Below are positions 35,002-44,840 of a DNA stretch of 64,000 nucleotides, one piece after another. Under the pieces are notes generated by a model, which searched no databases, was not told the DNA's origin, and saw only the letters and a list, made by a program, of their open reading frames with translations. Each line of letters begins with the position of its first letter. Position 1 is the first letter of the stretch. The DNA is from Nostoc linckia FACHB-104 (GTDB lineage: Bacteria > Cyanobacteriota > Cyanobacteriia > Cyanobacteriales > Nostocaceae): positions 124,001-188,000 of the forward strand of contig NZ_JACJQJ010000009.1 of assembly GCF_014696615.1 (NCBI RefSeq), read 5' to 3'. A program made the translations under genes and the position numbers.

Positions 35002-35020
35002 CTTTGGACTTTTGCTTTTA
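34974..35020 (+). terminator. Rho-independent terminator of the small-gene cluster
   Basis: AAGTCCAGAGTCAA pairs with TTGACTTTGGACTT (one G-T pair) around a short loop, followed by TTGCTTTT on the plus strand. It is a good stem in the right direction and position for the 34533 gene, and it overlaps the last codons of the 41-aa ORF. Confidence 0.7.
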
Positions 35021-35547
35021 AATAATACTTACAAGTAATTAAACATTCAATCGACAAATATGAGATTGCTATAAAATGTACAAAAATTTTCTATTATTTT
35101 AGGTAAGACAACAACAATTTTTAGATATTTAATTCTCGAACCTCTACCCCCAAAACATTAATGTTTCGCCTGAAATCCATAGCCTAGAGGTTGATTTTGT
35201 ATTGAGTACAAAATTAATATATATAAATATATATAGAAACCTTATGAGATAATCATAAGGAATTAGAGACAAATATAGAGCTAAAATCTGCCCATAAACT
35301 GTAATTTTAACTTGAGCAGAAGACAGTTCTTTAAAAAGAATATTGAGAAATACTATTGCCTGGGATTGGCTCACTCTAATTTATCTATTCATACATTCCC
35401 TAATTTTTAGTAGCAGGCAGTTATAAATAAAACCTAGTTGGCAATGACTGGAAAAAAGAGTCCAAATTATGGACTCTTGACGTTTATTTATGCCCCTCTA
35501 CTGAGCAATGTGGCTATTTTCGCATCTGGCTGACAAGGCAGGAGTAA
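35021..35547. other. Intergenic region upstream of nifJ
   Basis: AT-rich sequence that includes the nifJ promoter side. A leftward frame at 35144-35374 (76 codons) is open but has hydrophobic, gene-unlike composition and no ribosome site and was not called. ATATAT-rich runs lie near 35215-35235. Near 35459-35474 GAGTCCA and TGGACTC form a 7-bp inverted repeat just ahead of nifJ. Confidence 0.45.
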
Positions 35548-38500
35548 ATGATGAACAAAACCTTTGCTACTATTGACGGGAATGAAGCTGTCTCCCGTAT
35601 TGCTTACAAATTAAATGAAGTAATTGCCATTTATCCCATCACCCCCTCCTCAACAATGGGTGAATGGGCGGATGCTTGGGCGGCGGAAAATCGCCCTAAC
35701 CTCTGGGGTACTGTTCCCAGTGTGGTGCAGATGCAAAGTGAAGGTGGCGCGGCTGGTGCGGTACATGGGGCGTTGCAAACAGGTTCCCTGAGTACCACTT
35801 TCACTGCATCTCAGGGATTATTGTTGATGATTCCCAATCTCTACAAAATTGCTGGGGAATTAACAAGTACAACAATTCACGTTGCAGCACGTTCTTTAGC
35901 GACTCATGCTTTATCTATTTTCGGTGATCATAGTGATGTGATGGCAGCTCGCGCAACTGGCTTTGCGCTGTTATGTTCGGCTTCGGTGCAGGAGAATCTA
36001 GATTTTGCCCTCATCGCCTATGCTGCAACTTTAGAGGCGCGAGTTCCGTTTATGCACTTCTTTGATGGTTTCCGCACCTCCCATGAAGTGCAGAAAGTAA
36101 AACTACTTGCTGATGATGATTTGCGATCGCTCATCGATGACAATCTCATATTAGCCCACCGCGATCGCGCCCTCACCCCTGACCGTCCAGTTTTGCGGGG
36201 TACAGCCCAAAATCCCGATATCTACTTCCAAGCCCGTGAAGGTGCTAACCCTTACTACAGCGCCACCCCCGCCATTGTCCAGCGCTTGATGGATGAATTT
36301 GGCGATCGCACTGGCAGGTATTATCAAATCTATGAATATCATGGCGCACCGGATGCCGAACGGGTAATTGTAATTATGGGTTCAGGTTGCGAAACCGTCC
36401 ATGAAACCGTAGATTACCTCAACAACCAGGGCGAAAAAGTTGGTGTCGTCAAAGTTAGACTATTCCGCCCCTTTGATGTCGAAAGATTTATCGCAGCATT
36501 ACCTAATAGTGTAAAAGCGATCGCAGTTCTCGACCGCACCAAAGAACCAGGTAGCGCCGGCGAACCACTATATTTAGATGTAGTCACCGCCATCCATGAA
36601 GCCAATCCAAAATCTAAAATCCAAAACCTCAAATCGATAGTTGGTGGTCGCTACGGTCTATCCTCAAAAGAATTTACCCCGGCGATGGTGAAAGGCGTTT
36701 TTGATAACCTAGCTTTACCTACGCCGAAAAATCACTTTACTATTGGGATTAATGACGATGTTAGCCATACATCCCTAAGCTTTGACCCGAACTTCTCCAC
36801 GGAAGCCGATAATGTGGTGCGGGCGATGTTTTACGGCTTAGGCTCCGATGGTACAGTGGGGGCAAACAAAAACTCAATTAAGATTATTGGGGAAGAAACC
36901 GACAACTACGCCCAAGGCTACTTTGTCTACGACTCTAAGAAATCCGGTTCGATGACGGTTTCTCATCTACGCTTCGGCCCTCAACCCATTCGTTCAACTT
37001 ACCTCATCGACAAAGCCAACTTTATTGGTTGTCACCACTGGGGATTTTTAGAAAACATTGACATTCTCAAAGCAGCGATTCCTGGGGCGACTATTTTAGT
37101 AAATAGTCCATACGATGCGGATACTGTTTGGCAACATCTACCTGTAAAGGTGCAGCAGCAAATTATCGACAAGCACCTGAAGTTATATGTAATTAATGCT
37201 AACCAAGTAGCCCGGAATAGCGGCATGGGTGGGAGAATTAACACCATTATGCAGGTGTGCTTCTTTGCCCTAGCTAACGTTTTACCCCAAGAAGAAGCGA
37301 TCGCTAAAATTAAGCAAGCAATTGAGAAAACCTACGGTAAAAAAGGTGCAGAAGTGGTGCGGATGAATCTGCAAGCCGTAGATAATACCCTGGCTAACTT
37401 GCATAAGGTAGATATCCCCCAAACAATTCACTATCCCCAATCCCAAGGTGAAAATTCCCCATTACTGGACAAAGCCCCAGAATTTGTCCGGGAAGTTCTG
37501 GGTAAAATTATGGTTTGGGAAGGTGATGATTTACCTGTCAGCACCTTACCTCCTGATGGTACCTTCCCCACAGGTACAACCAAGTGGGAAAAGCGCAATG
37601 TTGCTCAAGAAATTCCGGTTTGGGATGAGGATGTCTGCGTTCAATGTAGTAAATGTGTGATGGTTTGTCCTCACAGCGCCATCCGTGCGAAAGCTTATCA
37701 ACCAAGTGAATTGCTGAATGCACCCCCCAGCTTTAAGTCAGTTGATGCGAAAGATAGAGACTTTGCTAATCAGAAATTTACCATTCAGGTAGCTCCAGAA
37801 GATTGTACAGGCTGCGCCATCTGCGTGAATGTTTGCCCAGCCAAAAATAAAACTGAGCCATTGAAAAAAGCCATTAACATGGCAAAGCAGCTACCTTTGC
37901 GGGAACAAGAACGCAAAAACTGGGATTTCTTCTTAAGTTTGCCCAATCCCGACCGCAGACAACTCAAACTTAACCAAATTCGCCAACAACAACTGCAAGA
38001 ACCATTATTTGAATTTTCTGGTGCTTGTGCTGGTTGTGGCGAGACACCCTACTTAAAATTATTAACCCAACTATTTGGCGATCGCTCAGTCATTGCCAAT
38101 GCAACTGGTTGTTCTTCTATCTACGGCGGAAATTTACCCACAACCCCCTGGACAACTAACGCTGAAGGAAGAGGCCCAGCTTGGTCGAATAGCTTATTTG
38201 AAGATAACGCCGAATTTGGTTTTGGCTTCCGCCTTTCTTTAGATAAGCAAGCGGAATTTGCCGCCGAACTACTGCAAAAATTTAGCGGTGAAATCGACGA
38301 TAATCTGATTAACGCCATCCTCAACGCCACTCAAAGCACCGAAGCTGACATTTGGGAACAACGAGAACGAGTAGAGTTGTTGAAACAAAAATTAGATGAA
38401 ATATCAACCGCTGATGCACGCAGATACACGCAGATAGAAAGTACAGATATCGGCGTTAATCAGCGTCCATCTGCGGTTCAAAATCTCAAATCCCTTGCAG

Positions 38501-39156
38501 ATTACCTCGTCAGGAAAAGCGTTTGGATTGTCGGCGGTGACGGCTGGGCGTATGATATTGACTTTGGCGGTATCGACCATGTTTTAGCCAGTGGTCGCAA
38601 TGTAAATATCCTGGTAATGGATACAGAAGTATATTCCAACACAGGCGGACAATCATCAAAAGCTACCCCCAAAGCCGCCGTCGCCAAATTTGCTGCCAGT
38701 GGTAAGCCTGCGCCGAAAAAAGATTTAGGCTTAATCGCCATGACCTACGGTAATGTCTACGTAGCGAGTGTAGCTTTAGGCGCTAGAGATGAACATACCC
38801 TGAGAGCATTTTTAGAAGCTGAAGCCTTCAACGGCCCATCCTTGATTATTGCTTACAGTCATTGCATCGCCCACGGCATCAACATGACCACAGGCATGAA
38901 TCACCAGAAATCCTTGATAGAATCTGGAAGGTGGTTGCTGTATCGGTATAATCCTGAATTGCAGAAACAGGGTAAGAATCCCTTGCAATTGGATATGAAA
39001 GCACCAAAGCAATCGGTAGAGCAATCAATGTATCAAGAAAATCGCTTCAAAATGCTCACCAAGAGTAAGCCAGAAGTTGCCAAACAATTGCTAGAACAAG
39101 CGCAAGCGGAAGTAGATGTGCGTTGGCAAATGTATCAATATTTAGCGAATAGGTAA
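35548..39156 (+). CDS. nifJ: Pyruvate:ferredoxin (flavodoxin) oxidoreductase
   Basis: It oxidatively decarboxylates pyruvate to acetyl-CoA and reduces ferredoxin or flavodoxin, supplying electrons to nitrogenase or during fermentation. The 1202-aa single-chain enzyme shows YPITPSSTMGEWAD at the N-terminus, two [4Fe-4S] ferredoxin motifs (CVQCSKCVMVCP and CTGCAICVNVCP), the cluster ligands CAGCGETPY, and the thiamine diphosphate site GDGWAYDIDFGG. Two segments look like intergenic repeats read through in frame (codons near 36601-36642 and 38405-38495), listed separately. Complete; the frame is intact, so it is presumably functional. It is convergent with cupB. Confidence 0.96.
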   Translation: MMNKTFATIDGNEAVSRIAYKLNEVIAIYPITPSSTMGEWADAWAAENRPNLWGTVPSVVQMQSEGGAAGAVHGALQTGSLSTTFTASQGLLLMIPNLYKIAGELTSTTIHVAARSLATHALSIFGDHSDVMAARATGFALLCSASVQENLDFALIAYAATLEARVPFMHFFDGFRTSHEVQKVKLLADDDLRSLIDDNLILAHRDRALTPDRPVLRGTAQNPDIYFQAREGANPYYSATPAIVQRLMDEFGDRTGRYYQIYEYHGAPDAERVIVIMGSGCETVHETVDYLNNQGEKVGVVKVRLFRPFDVERFIAALPNSVKAIAVLDRTKEPGSAGEPLYLDVVTAIHEANPKSKIQNLKSIVGGRYGLSSKEFTPAMVKGVFDNLALPTPKNHFTIGINDDVSHTSLSFDPNFSTEADNVVRAMFYGLGSDGTVGANKNSIKIIGEETDNYAQGYFVYDSKKSGSMTVSHLRFGPQPIRSTYLIDKANFIGCHHWGFLENIDILKAAIPGATILVNSPYDADTVWQHLPVKVQQQIIDKHLKLYVINANQVARNSGMGGRINTIMQVCFFALANVLPQEEAIAKIKQAIEKTYGKKGAEVVRMNLQAVDNTLANLHKVDIPQTIHYPQSQGENSPLLDKAPEFVREVLGKIMVWEGDDLPVSTLPPDGTFPTGTTKWEKRNVAQEIPVWDEDVCVQCSKCVMVCPHSAIRAKAYQPSELLNAPPSFKSVDAKDRDFANQKFTIQVAPEDCTGCAICVNVCPAKNKTEPLKKAINMAKQLPLREQERKNWDFFLSLPNPDRRQLKLNQIRQQQLQEPLFEFSGACAGCGETPYLKLLTQLFGDRSVIANATGCSSIYGGNLPTTPWTTNAEGRGPAWSNSLFEDNAEFGFGFRLSLDKQAEFAAELLQKFSGEIDDNLINAILNATQSTEADIWEQRERVELLKQKLDEISTADARRYTQIESTDIGVNQRPSAVQNLKSLADYLVRKSVWIVGGDGWAYDIDFGGIDHVLASGRNVNILVMDTEVYSNTGGQSSKATPKAAVAKFAASGKPAPKKDLGLIAMTYGNVYVASVALGARDEHTLRAFLEAEAFNGPSLIIAYSHCIAHGINMTTGMNHQKSLIESGRWLLYRYNPELQKQGKNPLQLDMKAPKQSVEQSMYQENRFKMLTKSKPEVAKQLLEQAQAEVDVRWQMYQYLANR
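36603..36636. repeat. Dispersed A/T/C-rich repeat inside nifJ
   Basis: The stretch AATCCAAAATCTAAAATCC and its continuation is of the form found in intergenic DNA of this window (20040-20060, 57370-57415). It is read in frame as NPKSKIQNLKS within a surface-like region of NifJ. Confidence 0.6.
38405..38495. repeat. Inverted repeat of the ACGCAGATA type inside nifJ
   Basis: CGCAGATACACGCAGATA and its partner ATCAGCGTCCATCTGCGG form a loose inverted repeat of a type common between genes in filamentous cyanobacteria; a relative lies at 61742-61835. It is read in frame (ADARRYTQIESTDIGVNQ) as an insertion of about 25-30 residues ahead of the thiamine diphosphate domain. Confidence 0.65.
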
Positions 39157-39457
39157 TTGGTAATTGGTAATTGGAATCTTATTACCATGTAGCGTGCGTT
39201 AGGCTTAAGCTTTAACGCACAGGATCCATCCCTCAATTATAGAAAGCAACGGGAAAATTTATTTCCTTTTCGATGAACAGGCAATACGGTTCTGTTAATT
39301 TTTCATCGTGATTTTGGGGTTGTGGAGACGCGATGAATCGCGTCTCTACAGGATTTAAACGTCAATCGATTTGTCTTATCCGAACCTTATTCGATGAACA
39401 GGGATACTCACCACATTGCTTCGGGTTTGTATGCCCTATGCCCTATGCCCTATGCCC
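39157..39457. repeat. Repeat-rich convergent spacer nifJ / cupB
   Basis: Contains a near-palindrome with arms GTGCGTTA and TAACGCAC (39194-39220), a copy of the CGCGAT palindrome (39325-39346) and a tandem run of ATGCCCT heptamers (39430-39457). No gene was seen. Confidence 0.7.
39325..39346. repeat. Dispersed palindrome, copy 3
   Basis: AGACGCGATGAATCGCGTCT with a flanking G/C pair, the third copy in the window of the element at 6038 and 19393; the loop base differs (A, T, G). Confidence 0.75.
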
Positions 39458-39489
39458 AAAAACTCCACCCCCTTGTGGGTGGAGTTTTT
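39458..39489. terminator. Bidirectional terminator between nifJ and cupB
   Basis: AAAAACTCCACCC and GGGTGGAGTTTTT form a perfect 13-bp stem with a short loop, flanked by A and T runs. It serves the convergent genes nifJ (rightward) and cupB (leftward; its stop codon overlaps the right end). Confidence 0.88.
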
Positions 39490-40619
39490 CATTTATTAAC
39501 TTCCAACAACCGAGAAGTTTTGAAACGTTCCATCCACTTTTCTAAATAGACTTGATTAGCTTGTTGTTCTGATGGATCTTCGGTATCTAAAGAATAAGGC
39601 ATTAATCCCAAAATCGCGGCTGTAGTTACACAGAACATCGACTTTTGGAAAGTAATACAAATTTGCACTAGCAAATCATCTTCACCCCGACGACTGCGGC
39701 GATATATTTCATGTAAATACTCTGGCAAATAATGCCGCATATCCTGCATTAATAAAGTGGGAGGAATACCTGCGCTACCAATGGGTAAAGGATCTGCATA
39801 TAATGCACCATATTGAAAGCGCGATTGATCGGGGGGAATTTGATATGCTTGGGCATTATATGTAACTGTGCCAGAAAAAGGTGTGCCGCGAAAGAAAACA
39901 GCTTCTACATAAGGGATTGCTGTATCTGCTAAGAAGGTTAAACCAAGTTTCTTAGGCAGGAGTTCATAAACTTTGTTATCAATTTTGACTGCGTAAGTAA
40001 TTGGTTTGCTGGCATCAGCAACTAAGCCTGCTTTAATATGTTCTACAACTTGAGGAATAGTTTTAATTTCACCTCGGTCATAGCGGTCTGATAAAGTTAG
40101 GAAAATATCAGCCATTACCCGCCAAAATTGCCCCAAACCACTGTAATATGCAGAGACACGCAATTGTTCAATTAAGAAGTCAGGAAACAGTTGGTGCAAT
40201 CCTTTGATAAAAGGATTGTTTTTAAATTTAGCAGCAATCACCGCTTGGGCTGCTACTTGAAATTCTTTTGTATCTAAATATGTGTCTAGTCCACCGCCAC
40301 CATGCCACATCATGGACTTCATACAATATTCGGCATATTCAAAATTAATTCTGTCATGCCACCAATGACGAAATAATTTCTGCCACTTAAATTCACCATT
40401 AAAGTATTTAAAAAAGGGAAAAAATACTAAAAATTGATGTTCGGCAATGTAGATGAGATTATTGGAGTAAGCATCTAAAACTACGCCATAGCTTTTTAGA
40501 ATACCAACCACTTCTAAAACGTTTTGGGGGCTATCGGCAAGTAGTGCCTCTCCTGTTTGCAACCGCTTGACAAACTCACCTAAAGGGTTGTTATAAGGTT
40601 TCTTTTTGATAGTGACCAT
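39489..40619 (-). CDS. cupB: CO2 hydration protein CupB (ChpX)
   Basis: A 376-aa subunit of the specialised NDH-1 complex that converts CO2 to bicarbonate on the thylakoid, using electrons from the photosynthetic chain. Recognisable are GVVLDAYSNNLIYIAEHQFL, MMWHGGGGLDTYLDTKEF, YSGLGQFWRVMADIFL and RRGEDDLLVQICITFQKSMF. It follows ndhF4 and ndhD4 on the same strand. I call it CupB (constitutive low-affinity type) rather than CupA because no cupS follows and the operon is divergent from the ccm genes, as I recall in Anabaena. CupA remains the alternative. Confidence 0.82.
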   Translation of the reverse strand: MVTIKKKPYNNPLGEFVKRLQTGEALLADSPQNVLEVVGILKSYGVVLDAYSNNLIYIAEHQFLVFFPFFKYFNGEFKWQKLFRHWWHDRINFEYAEYCMKSMMWHGGGGLDTYLDTKEFQVAAQAVIAAKFKNNPFIKGLHQLFPDFLIEQLRVSAYYSGLGQFWRVMADIFLTLSDRYDRGEIKTIPQVVEHIKAGLVADASKPITYAVKIDNKVYELLPKKLGLTFLADTAIPYVEAVFFRGTPFSGTVTYNAQAYQIPPDQSRFQYGALYADPLPIGSAGIPPTLLMQDMRHYLPEYLHEIYRRSRRGEDDLLVQICITFQKSMFCVTTAAILGLMPYSLDTEDPSEQQANQVYLEKWMERFKTSRLLEVNK

Positions 40620-40796
40620 TGGCAGTTTCTCCTAGTAATTTAAACTATGATTTTGTCAGGATTAATTTTTTATTAAAATGGGGAAATTAAGTAGTTTTTA
40701 TCTATCTTGAACAATTGTTAATTAGTCATCACCTACCAAATAAATGATTGAGTTTGTCGTCAAGATGATGCAAGACTACAAACCCAATCCTATATT

Positions 40797-42296
40797 TTAA
40801 TTTTTGCTTTGATGATCCAAAGCCATAGTTACTACAGTGTTTTGTGTATTCACCATTGCTGTGATTGTTGGTTCAGTCCAGCGTGCTAACCAAGAGGGTT
40901 GGATACCAAAAATTACAATCACTACAGCTAATACTATCGATGGTAGGCGATCGCTCCAATATACCCTTGGTAGATTGACAACTTGCTCAGATAAGCGTCC
41001 AAAAAAGGCTTTATTCACCAGGATTAAGAAGTACACGGCAGTTAAACCTGTACCAATCATACATAACAAGGTCTGCACTGGAAAAGCTGGGAAACTACCG
41101 CGGAAGATGATAAATTCGGAAATAAACCCGATCATTCCTGGTATCCCAGCACTAGCCATTACTCCTAAAACCATTAAGCTACCAATTACGGGCATACCCC
41201 GTTCTGGATTGAGCAGTCCCCGAATTACATCTAGGTTGCGGCTACCAGCTTTTTTATACACAATTCCTACCAGCAAAAACAGGAGTGCAGAAATCAAGCC
41301 GTGGCTAATCATCTGCATAACAGTTCCTAAAATGCTTAACTGCGTAGTTGCTGCCGCCCCTAATAGGATATAGCCCATGTGTCCAATGGAACTATATGCC
41401 ACCATTTTTTTCATATCTTTTTGGGCGATCGCACAAGATGCACCATAAAGTACACTGACTACAGCCCAACTCGCTAACCAAGGAGCTAAATAAGCCCAAG
41501 CTTCTGGCAATAAGTTCAGACCAAAGCGCAGTAAGCCATAAGTCCCTAATTTCAAAAGTACCCCAGCTAATAGTACAGAAATTGGTGTGGAAGCTTCCAC
41601 GTGAGCATCGGGCAACCATGTATGGAAGGGAACTAGAGGAATCTTAATGCCAAAACCAACTAAAATTCCGGCTAGTAACAAAAGTTGCGTTGCTAATGGT
41701 AGAGTCGTAGCATTCAAAGAGCCAAGAGCAAAGTTATTTGCACCACTCAGCCAAACCATTCCTAAGAAGCTGGCTAAAATCAAAATCCCAGAAAGAGCAG
41801 TATAAATTAGGAATTTGGTAGCTGCATAACCCCGTTTTTCTCCACCCCAAATTGCAATCAACAGATATAGGGGTATGAGTTCAACTTCATAAAACAGGAA
41901 GAATAGTAGTAAATCCTGGGCAATAAAAGCACCAGTTACCCCAGCACTTAACAGCAGTATTAATGAGTAATACAATCTCGGACGTTGCAGAGATTCATCG
42001 CTGCTGTAGATGGCAATGCAAGTTAACAACCCGTTCAACACCAGCAAAGGTAAGGATAACCCATCTACACCCAGATTATAATTTAAACCCAAGGCATCTA
42101 CCCAGGGTAGGAATTCCACAAACTGTTGACTAATCTGCCCAGGATTAAATTGAATTGCTAAAATTACCGACCACGCAAAGGCAACACTAGCAAACACCAA
42201 CGCTAACCCGCGGGAGATTTTACCATTCATCCCAGGGGGCCAAAAACCGATTACAGATGCACCAATTATTGGCACTAAAATCAACGCACTCAGCAT
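40797..42296 (-). CDS. ndhD4: NAD(P)H-quinone oxidoreductase chain 4, NdhD4
   Basis: A 499-aa antiporter-like, about 14-TM subunit of the NDH-1 membrane arm. Typical are GVDGLSLPLLVLNGL, FLFYEVELIPLYLLI, HTWLPDAHVEASTPISVLLA and the proton-channel lysines and glutamates within helices. Its partners here are an NdhF and a CO2 hydration protein, so it belongs to the CO2-uptake form of NDH-1 (NDH-1MS'). It lies between ndhF4 (97 bp upstream) and cupB (177 bp downstream). Confidence 0.88.
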   Translation of the reverse strand: MLSALILVPIIGASVIGFWPPGMNGKISRGLALVFASVAFAWSVILAIQFNPGQISQQFVEFLPWVDALGLNYNLGVDGLSLPLLVLNGLLTCIAIYSSDESLQRPRLYYSLILLLSAGVTGAFIAQDLLLFFLFYEVELIPLYLLIAIWGGEKRGYAATKFLIYTALSGILILASFLGMVWLSGANNFALGSLNATTLPLATQLLLLAGILVGFGIKIPLVPFHTWLPDAHVEASTPISVLLAGVLLKLGTYGLLRFGLNLLPEAWAYLAPWLASWAVVSVLYGASCAIAQKDMKKMVAYSSIGHMGYILLGAAATTQLSILGTVMQMISHGLISALLFLLVGIVYKKAGSRNLDVIRGLLNPERGMPVIGSLMVLGVMASAGIPGMIGFISEFIIFRGSFPAFPVQTLLCMIGTGLTAVYFLILVNKAFFGRLSEQVVNLPRVYWSDRLPSIVLAVVIVIFGIQPSWLARWTEPTITAMVNTQNTVVTMALDHQSKN

Positions 42297-42393
42297 ACAA
42301 AGAACTAGTTAAGAATAGAAAGGGAGCAGAGGAAGCAGAGGGGATAAATGACTATTGCCTTTTAACAAATGACAAATGACCAATAACAAACAC

Positions 42394-44250
42394 CTAGAAA
42401 GGCAACTTATCCAGTAATCCTAATGACCAACTAATGAAAAAGCCCAAGACGCTGACAACGAAGAGGATGGTCAGCATATAACCTTGGGATTGTCCAGAAA
42501 TACTGTACTTTAAACCTTGCCCGCTGAGTATGGCAGCAAAACCAACCAAGTTGACTAAGCCATCGATCAAATAGCGATCGCTCCATGCGGAAATTTTCGA
42601 GAGTATTGCTACGGCACTGACGACGGTCACTTTATACACTTGGTCGATGTAGAAGTCGTAACCCAACAAATCCTGGATGAATCTCCATGCCAGGATTCTT
42701 GACCTTGACCATGCTTTGTCTAGATACATGACCGAGCCGATTGCTACCCCTACCAAGGTTGAGGAAACTAATATCACTACTACATACCAATTAATACTTT
42801 CCCAACTAGGAAGTAAGTACCATTGCTGTAGCATTACAGGCAATAACAAGGTCATGATGGTTAACGTTACCATCGGGAATGCCATCTGCCAACCCACTTC
42901 TGGCGCACGGCGAGTTTTTTGTTGCGGTGTACCCCAGAAAATATACCTAAATACTCGCGTTAAATTAAGTGCTGTCAAGCCATTAACTATCACCAATACA
43001 CCAATCACCCAAGGGCTAATATTCACAAAGCCATCAGCCCAAGCCAGCATTGCCCAAAAACTGCCTAGTGGTAGCAGTGTGACCATCCCCGCTGAACCTA
43101 CAACAAAGGCTGTGGTGGTGGCTGGCATCCTTGACCACAAACCACCCATTTCTGTAAGGTTTTGGGTGTGAGTAGTACTGATGATGGAGCCAGAACTCAT
43201 GAATAATAGAGCTTTAGCGATCGCATGAGTTAACAGCAACATTAAGGCTACACCCCCCTGCTGTAAACCCATTGCCAAAAATACCAAGCCCATGTATGCA
43301 CTAGTGGAATGAGATAGTGCCCGCTTAATATCAATTTGCGCTAAGGATACTAATGTCGCACCAATTGCTGTCACCGTACCCATAATTACCAAGGCATTCA
43401 ACGCCACTGGAGACAGTACCAACAACGGCTGCATTTTATATAGCACATAAGCACCACCAGCTACTACCAATGAGTTCCGCAAAATCGAGGCTGGGTTGGG
43501 CCCTTCCATGGCTTCGTCTAACCACAGATGGAGGGGGAATTGAGCGCATTTACCAGCTGGCCCAGCAATTAACGCCAATCCTAATAAAGTGGAGGTAATT
43601 GGATCTAAGCTAGCTGTTTGCGCCCATTCAGATAAATCAGAAAAGTTCAAACTCCCTGCTAGGCAAGAAAGCGTTACTACCCCCATTAGCAGTAACAAGT
43701 CTCCCACCCTTTTTGTCCAAAATGCGTCCCGCGCTGCTGTCACAACTAAGGGTTGTGCATACCAAAAGCCCACTAGCAAATATGTGGAAAGCGTCAGCAC
43801 TTCTAACAGGGCGTAGCTGAGGAATAGAGAATCACTAATAGCTAAACCACTCAGCGCCGCCTCAAAAAATCCGATCAGCCCAAAAAACCGTGCCAATGCC
43901 CAGTCTTTTTCCATGTAGCCTAGGGCGTAAGTTTGTGCGAGAAAACTTAACCCAGTAATTAAAACCGTTGCCCCAACACTGACGGGTGAAATGTCTAAGG
44001 CAAAGGATAAATCCAAATCTGCGACTTTAAACCAGTTAATCAGTACAGTTTCTGGCTCTTTATCCCAGATGTTTTGAAATATCAACAGGCTATGGATGAA
44101 TGCGGCAATGGTCGTCAACAAGTTGAAGTATGCTGCTGGTCTTGGCCCTGTTCGGCGAATAATTCCCATGCACCAAGGCAAGGCCAAAATAGCACCTATT
44201 AAACCATAAAAAGGCACAAACCAACTTGTGATGTAGAGAAAATGATCCAT
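42394..44250 (-). CDS. ndhF4: NAD(P)H-quinone oxidoreductase chain 5, NdhF4
   Basis: A 618-aa polytopic NdhF-type subunit, about 14-16 TM, shorter than the respiratory NdhF1, as is usual for the CO2-uptake paralogues. Motifs include FLSYALLEVLTLSTYLLVGF, GKCAQFPLHLWLDEAMEGPN and a long amphipathic lateral-helix C-terminus. First gene of the leftward ndhF4-ndhD4-cupB operon; its promoter must lie in 44251-44840, shared with the divergent ccm operon. Confidence 0.86.
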   Translation of the reverse strand: MDHFLYITSWFVPFYGLIGAILALPWCMGIIRRTGPRPAAYFNLLTTIAAFIHSLLIFQNIWDKEPETVLINWFKVADLDLSFALDISPVSVGATVLITGLSFLAQTYALGYMEKDWALARFFGLIGFFEAALSGLAISDSLFLSYALLEVLTLSTYLLVGFWYAQPLVVTAARDAFWTKRVGDLLLLMGVVTLSCLAGSLNFSDLSEWAQTASLDPITSTLLGLALIAGPAGKCAQFPLHLWLDEAMEGPNPASILRNSLVVAGGAYVLYKMQPLLVLSPVALNALVIMGTVTAIGATLVSLAQIDIKRALSHSTSAYMGLVFLAMGLQQGGVALMLLLTHAIAKALLFMSSGSIISTTHTQNLTEMGGLWSRMPATTTAFVVGSAGMVTLLPLGSFWAMLAWADGFVNISPWVIGVLVIVNGLTALNLTRVFRYIFWGTPQQKTRRAPEVGWQMAFPMVTLTIMTLLLPVMLQQWYLLPSWESINWYVVVILVSSTLVGVAIGSVMYLDKAWSRSRILAWRFIQDLLGYDFYIDQVYKVTVVSAVAILSKISAWSDRYLIDGLVNLVGFAAILSGQGLKYSISGQSQGYMLTILFVVSVLGFFISWSLGLLDKLPF

Positions 44251-44840
44251 TTAAATTTCCTTTGACGACTCAGTATGGAATGCCTTGTTTTAAAACGACT
44301 TTTATTAAATATATTTTCTCTAATTAGCTTGACATTAGATCGAGAGCAAAAGTGAATATAACAGATAAAAAATATTTAATTCCTAAACTACAGTTGAATT
44401 GTAGTATGGGAATTTTTACTTTTACATTTTCAATTTATATGTATTATTAGTAAAACTTATATGCTTTTTAGCCTCTATTTGGAAACACTAGATAAATCCA
44501 TGAAAGCCAGCTCAGGTAAAGTATCTAGGCTCTTGTCAACTCTCTTAAGAATAAATTACAAACTTTATTAATAGAAGTTTGACAAATGTAATTAAAAAAT
44601 TATAAAGCTTAATTGACCGCTCTAGCAATCCGTGAAATTTCATTAACCAAATGACAGCATTAATTTTTGTTAAGTTTTCTTAAACTATTTTATTATAAAC
44701 TATTATAGTGATTTATATTGCCAGGAACGCCAAGCTTTCCTATGCTTATTTTGGAAGTGTTTTCTTAGCTCAAGATGAGCTTCCCCGTCAAAAATTTCAA
44801 AGTTCAGTACTGATTGGATTAATTTTGTAGGAGTTCTGCG
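44251..44840. promoter_or_regulatory. Divergent control region ndhF4 / ccmK2
   Basis: A 590-bp AT-rich spacer between the leftward CO2-uptake operon and the rightward carboxysome operon. It holds both promoters and probably sites for CmpR/RbcR-type regulators. The ccmK2 ribosome site AGGAG lies at 44829-44833, 7 bases before the ATG. The TTATTATAAACTATTATAG stretch near 44690-44710 could contain a -10 element; this is not decidable by eye. Confidence 0.5.

Noticed and set aside
35144-35374. 76-codon leftward ORF upstream of nifJ
   Set aside because: Hydrophobic, AT-driven composition, no ribosome site, no family resemblance, and it lies in AT-rich promoter-side DNA.
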